The notes under the pieces were generated by a model, which did no database searches, had not been told where the DNA came from, and was given only the letters and a program-made list of their open reading frames with translations. 64,000 nucleotides of DNA, from contig JAJEGN010000012.1 of assembly GCA_022819855.1 (NCBI GenBank), positions 74,746 through 138,745 of the forward strand, in the 5' to 3' direction. The translations under genes and the position numbers were made by a program. The DNA comes from Gammaproteobacteria bacterium (GTDB lineage: Bacteria > Pseudomonadota > Gammaproteobacteria > Steroidobacterales > Rariloculaceae). Positions 61,687 through 64,000 of the stretch are shown piece after piece (position 1 is the first letter of the stretch; the number at the start of each line of letters is the position of its first letter).

Positions 61687-63137
61687 ATCAGACCATGCAG
61701 AATGACGGGGCCGGCCCGAAGGGCAGCGTCAGGAATCGAGTGATCGGGATCGCTGCCGCCGTGATCGCGACCACGATCGTACTGCTGCTGCCGACGCCCG
61801 AAGGGCTGAGCCCCGCGGGCCAGCGCACGGCAGCACTCTTCGTTGGCGCCCTGATCCTGTGGGCCTCCGAGGCCTTGCCGATCGCGGTCACTTCGCTGCT
61901 GACACTCGCGTTTCAGCCGCTGTTCGGACTCGTGGGTCTCGGTCCCGCGCTCAGCAACTTCATGAGCCCGGTATTTTTCTTCGTGCTCACGATGTTCATC
62001 ATCGCGCTCGCCTGGACCAGGACGGGGCTCGCGCGGCGATTCGCCTGGTGGATGCTGTCCAGGGCCGGAACCGACGCCAGGCGCGTCATCTACGTGTTCG
62101 TGCTTGGCGCCGGCACCTTGTCGATGATCGTCTCCGACGTTCCTGCGGCCGCCATTTTCATGGCGATCGCGCTTGGCATATTCGCCAAGCTCGGCATCGA
62201 GCCGGGTTCCCGCTTCGGCAAGGCGATCATGATCGGCATACCGATCGGTGCGCTCGTCGGCGGCGTCGGAACGCCGGCCGGCAGTTCGATCAACCTGCTG
62301 GGGCTCGAGATCATCGTCCAGCAAGGCGGCGAACGCATTCCGTTCGTGAACTGGATGGCGATCGGCATCCCCATGGTCGCCATCCTGCTTCCGCTCACGG
62401 CCTTCGTCATGGCAAGGCTCTTCCCGCCCGAGATCAAGACGATCGGCGTCATGGACGACATCAACGCCGAACGCGAACGCATGGGCCGGCTCAGTGCCCC
62501 GGAACGCAAGCTCATCGTCATCATGAGCACGATGGTCGTGCTCTGGATCCTGAGCAGTTGGCCGACGCTGTTTCCGGAGGTCCTCAGACCGCTTTCCAAT
62601 GTATTCCTGGTCGCCATCCTCGGTTCGGTAGCGATGTTCCTGCCCGGGATCGGGCTCTTCTCCTGGAAGGAAGCACAGGAAGCGACCGGCTGGGAGGTGC
62701 TCATGCTCATCGGCGCCGTGACGGCGCTCGGCGTCGTATCGCGGGACAGCGGCCTGGCTCAATGGCTCGTCGATACCCTGCTGAGCGGGCTCGCCGATTG
62801 GAACACGGTGGTGATCCTGCTCGTGATCAGCGCCTTCACCGTCGTCGTGCACCTCATGCTGCCGATCAACCCCGTGATCCCGGTGGTCATGATTCCGCCG
62901 CTCATGCTGCTCGCCGAGGCGGCCGGCATCAATCCGGCGCTGTTCGCCCTTCCCGTGATATTCACCGCCTCGTGCGCCTTCCTGCTGCCACTCGACGCCG
63001 TACCGCTCGTCACCTTCGGCAAGGGCTACTACAAGATGTTCGACATGCTGCCGGCCGGCACGCTGATCAGCATCGCCTGGGTCATCGTGATGACGGTCAT
63101 GCTGCTCGTGATCGGGCCGTTCATCGGCTTGCTCTGA
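61683..63137 (+). CDS. SLC13/DASS-type anion transporter (divergent)
   Basis: A 484-residue protein with about eleven membrane helices and the overall pattern of divalent anion:sodium symporters. GGVGTPAGSSINLLG corresponds to the first sodium-site loop and SCAFLLPLDAVPLVTFG to the second. The usual SNT substrate motifs are not seen: the positions read SDV and HLM. It probably carries an organic anion, but sodium dependence and substrate are uncertain. It follows the two secreted proteins in the same direction. Confidence 0.85.
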   Translation: MNQTMQNDGAGPKGSVRNRVIGIAAAVIATTIVLLLPTPEGLSPAGQRTAALFVGALILWASEALPIAVTSLLTLAFQPLFGLVGLGPALSNFMSPVFFFVLTMFIIALAWTRTGLARRFAWWMLSRAGTDARRVIYVFVLGAGTLSMIVSDVPAAAIFMAIALGIFAKLGIEPGSRFGKAIMIGIPIGALVGGVGTPAGSSINLLGLEIIVQQGGERIPFVNWMAIGIPMVAILLPLTAFVMARLFPPEIKTIGVMDDINAERERMGRLSAPERKLIVIMSTMVVLWILSSWPTLFPEVLRPLSNVFLVAILGSVAMFLPGIGLFSWKEAQEATGWEVLMLIGAVTALGVVSRDSGLAQWLVDTLLSGLADWNTVVILLVISAFTVVVHLMLPINPVIPVVMIPPLMLLAEAAGINPALFALPVIFTASCAFLLPLDAVPLVTFGKGYYKMFDMLPAGTLISIAWVIVMTVMLLVIGPFIGLL

Positions 63138-63225
63138 GACGGGATTGCCACGGCAGCCATCGTTCGAACGCACCAACACCTCGGGACGTTGCAGCACTAC
63201 GCTCCGGGCGGGCCTGACATGAGCA

Positions 63226-64000
63226 TCAGCGCCGCGCACCGAGAAGTATGCCGGCAAATACGAGCCCGGCGCCGAGCAGGTGGTAGGCAAACAGGCGTTC
63301 TCCGAGGAAGATGAACGCGAACGCGACGCCGAAGACGGGAATCAGGTTGATGAAGATCGCCGTGCGATTCGCTCCCAGGGCGCGAATGGCGATCGTCCAG
63401 CAATAGATCGCGAGGACCGTCGGAAACACGGCCAGGTAGACGACGGCAAGCCCTACTTCGCCTGTCGCTTCCCACGATGGACCGACGACAGCCTCGATCA
63501 GGAACAGCGGAAGCAGCGTGATCGTGGCTGTAGCGGCAATCATGAACAGCAGCACGTCGCTGCCGGGCAATTGCCTGTTCCGGTGAAGGTGCACGGCGTA
63601 CAAGGCCCATGCAACGACCGCGAGCAACATGATGAGATCGCCGACGTTGATGTCGAGCGCCAACAGCGCCGCGAGGTCGGCACGGGAGACCATCGCAACA
63701 ATCCCTGCGAACGCCAGGGCTATGCCGGCAGCCTGGCGTGCATTGAGGCGTTCGGCCGCGATCGCCCATGCGACCGCCGCGGTAAGCGCAGGCTGGCTCG
63801 CGTTGACGAGCACGGCGTTCGTTGCTGTCGTGAAATAAACCGAAGACACCGACAGCGTACTGCCCGCGGTCATGAATACCCCGAGCGTTGCCAATGGGCG
63901 CCAGTTGCGGCGGAGGCTCTCCGCCTCCTGAGGAAGACGCCGCCACACGAAGGGCAACAGCACGATGAGCGCGACGAGCCACCGGGCGAACGACAGGGCG
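63226..64000 (-). CDS. EamA/DMT family transporter, partial (5' end beyond window)
   Basis: An EamA-domain drug/metabolite transporter whose reading frame is open to the right edge, where it encodes ALSFARWLVALIVLLPFVW, the usual second helix region. About nine helices are visible. NAVLVNASQPALTAAVAW and the C-terminal NLIPVFGVAFAFIFLGERL motif mark the two EamA repeats. Substrate unknown. A GTG at 63963 is inside the conserved region, so it is not the real start. Confidence 0.85.
   Translation of the reverse strand, partial: ALSFARWLVALIVLLPFVWRRLPQEAESLRRNWRPLATLGVFMTAGSTLSVSSVYFTTATNAVLVNASQPALTAAVAWAIAAERLNARQAAGIALAFAGIVAMVSRADLAALLALDINVGDLIMLLAVVAWALYAVHLHRNRQLPGSDVLLFMIAATATITLLPLFLIEAVVGPSWEATGEVGLAVVYLAVFPTVLAIYCWTIAIRALGANRTAIFINLIPVFGVAFAFIFLGERLFAYHLLGAGLVFAGILLGARR

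Noticed and set aside
61374..63290. Long 638-codon open frame antisense to the DASS-type transporter
   Set aside because: It is a low-complexity product (rich in Asp, Arg, His, Glu) caused by GC-rich codon structure opposite a clear membrane protein.
1..64000. CRISPR arrays, insertion sequences, integrases, prophage or toxin-antitoxin genes
   Set aside because: None was seen: there are no regularly spaced repeats and no transposase- or phage-like proteins on either strand.

Overview
This 64 kb window is ordinary chromosome from a GC-rich gammaproteobacterium. The gene content fits: the block tmk-holB-pilZ following fabG-acpP-fabF-pabC-mltG, a System I cytochrome c maturation (Ccm) operon, general secretion (T2SS) genes, an AlaA aminotransferase, and a TonB energizer of the DUF3450/TtpC type seen in marine gammaproteobacteria. 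A TrpR-family regulator heading the his operon and a DUF6152 secreted protein point loosely to the Xanthomonadales/Steroidobacterales/Woeseiales area, but the placement is inference. I see no prophage, insertion sequence, integrase or CRISPR array.

Layout. 1-10.6 kb (minus strand) is an amino-acid block read right to left: ilvC, ilvE, leuC, leuD, leuB, a TrpR/YerC-like regulator, then hisG-D-C-B-H-A, with hisA cut by the window edge. 11.2-16.9 kb (plus) is a seven-gene TonB energy-transduction module: DUF3450 protein, TtpC-like long ExbB, ExbB, two ExbD proteins, TonB and a secreted TPR protein. 16.9-19.9 kb carries a peroxiredoxin, a 3-mercaptopyruvate sulfurtransferase, a long hairpin repeat and alaA. 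19.9-25.8 kb holds an AddB-like/AddA-like nuclease-helicase pair. 25.8-31.5 kb (minus) is gspG-H-I-J-K-L-M-N; gspC-F are not in the window. 31.6-38.0 kb (plus) is fabG-acpP-fabF-pabC-mltG-tmk-holB-pilZ. 38.1-44.8 kb has a FadJ-like enzyme, an endonuclease/exonuclease/phosphatase-family protein, a DUF6491-like lipoprotein, an M48 protease and the ABC-F protein Uup. 44.9-53.1 kb (minus) runs tRNA-Leu, ccmABCDEFGHI, dinB and a 38-codon ORF. 53.2-56.6 kb has a TPR protein, tRNA-Cys, glutaryl-CoA dehydrogenase and a HupE/UreJ protein. 56.8-64 kb is more accessory in character: an orphan DUF3450 paralogue, a ThDP enzyme facing a BKACE-family lyase, two secreted proteins, a 34-codon ORF coupled to a DASS-type transporter, and a partial EamA transporter.

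How it fits together. Most genes are packed with ATGA/GTGA overlaps, so start choices are often fixed by the stop of the preceding gene. The features best worth a second look are regulatory. A near-palindromic 18-bp element is tandemly repeated over the promoter of the TrpR-like gene and the his operon. A 21-bp dyad occurs twice, each time between promoter-like -35 and -10 boxes, once upstream of the DUF3450-exbB operon and once at tonB. Other points of interest are two unannotated small ORFs with translational coupling or good codon use, a ThDP enzyme whose conserved N-terminus has no ATG/GTG/TTG start, a delta-prime clamp-loader subunit without zinc cysteines, and a DASS-type transporter without the usual SNT motifs.
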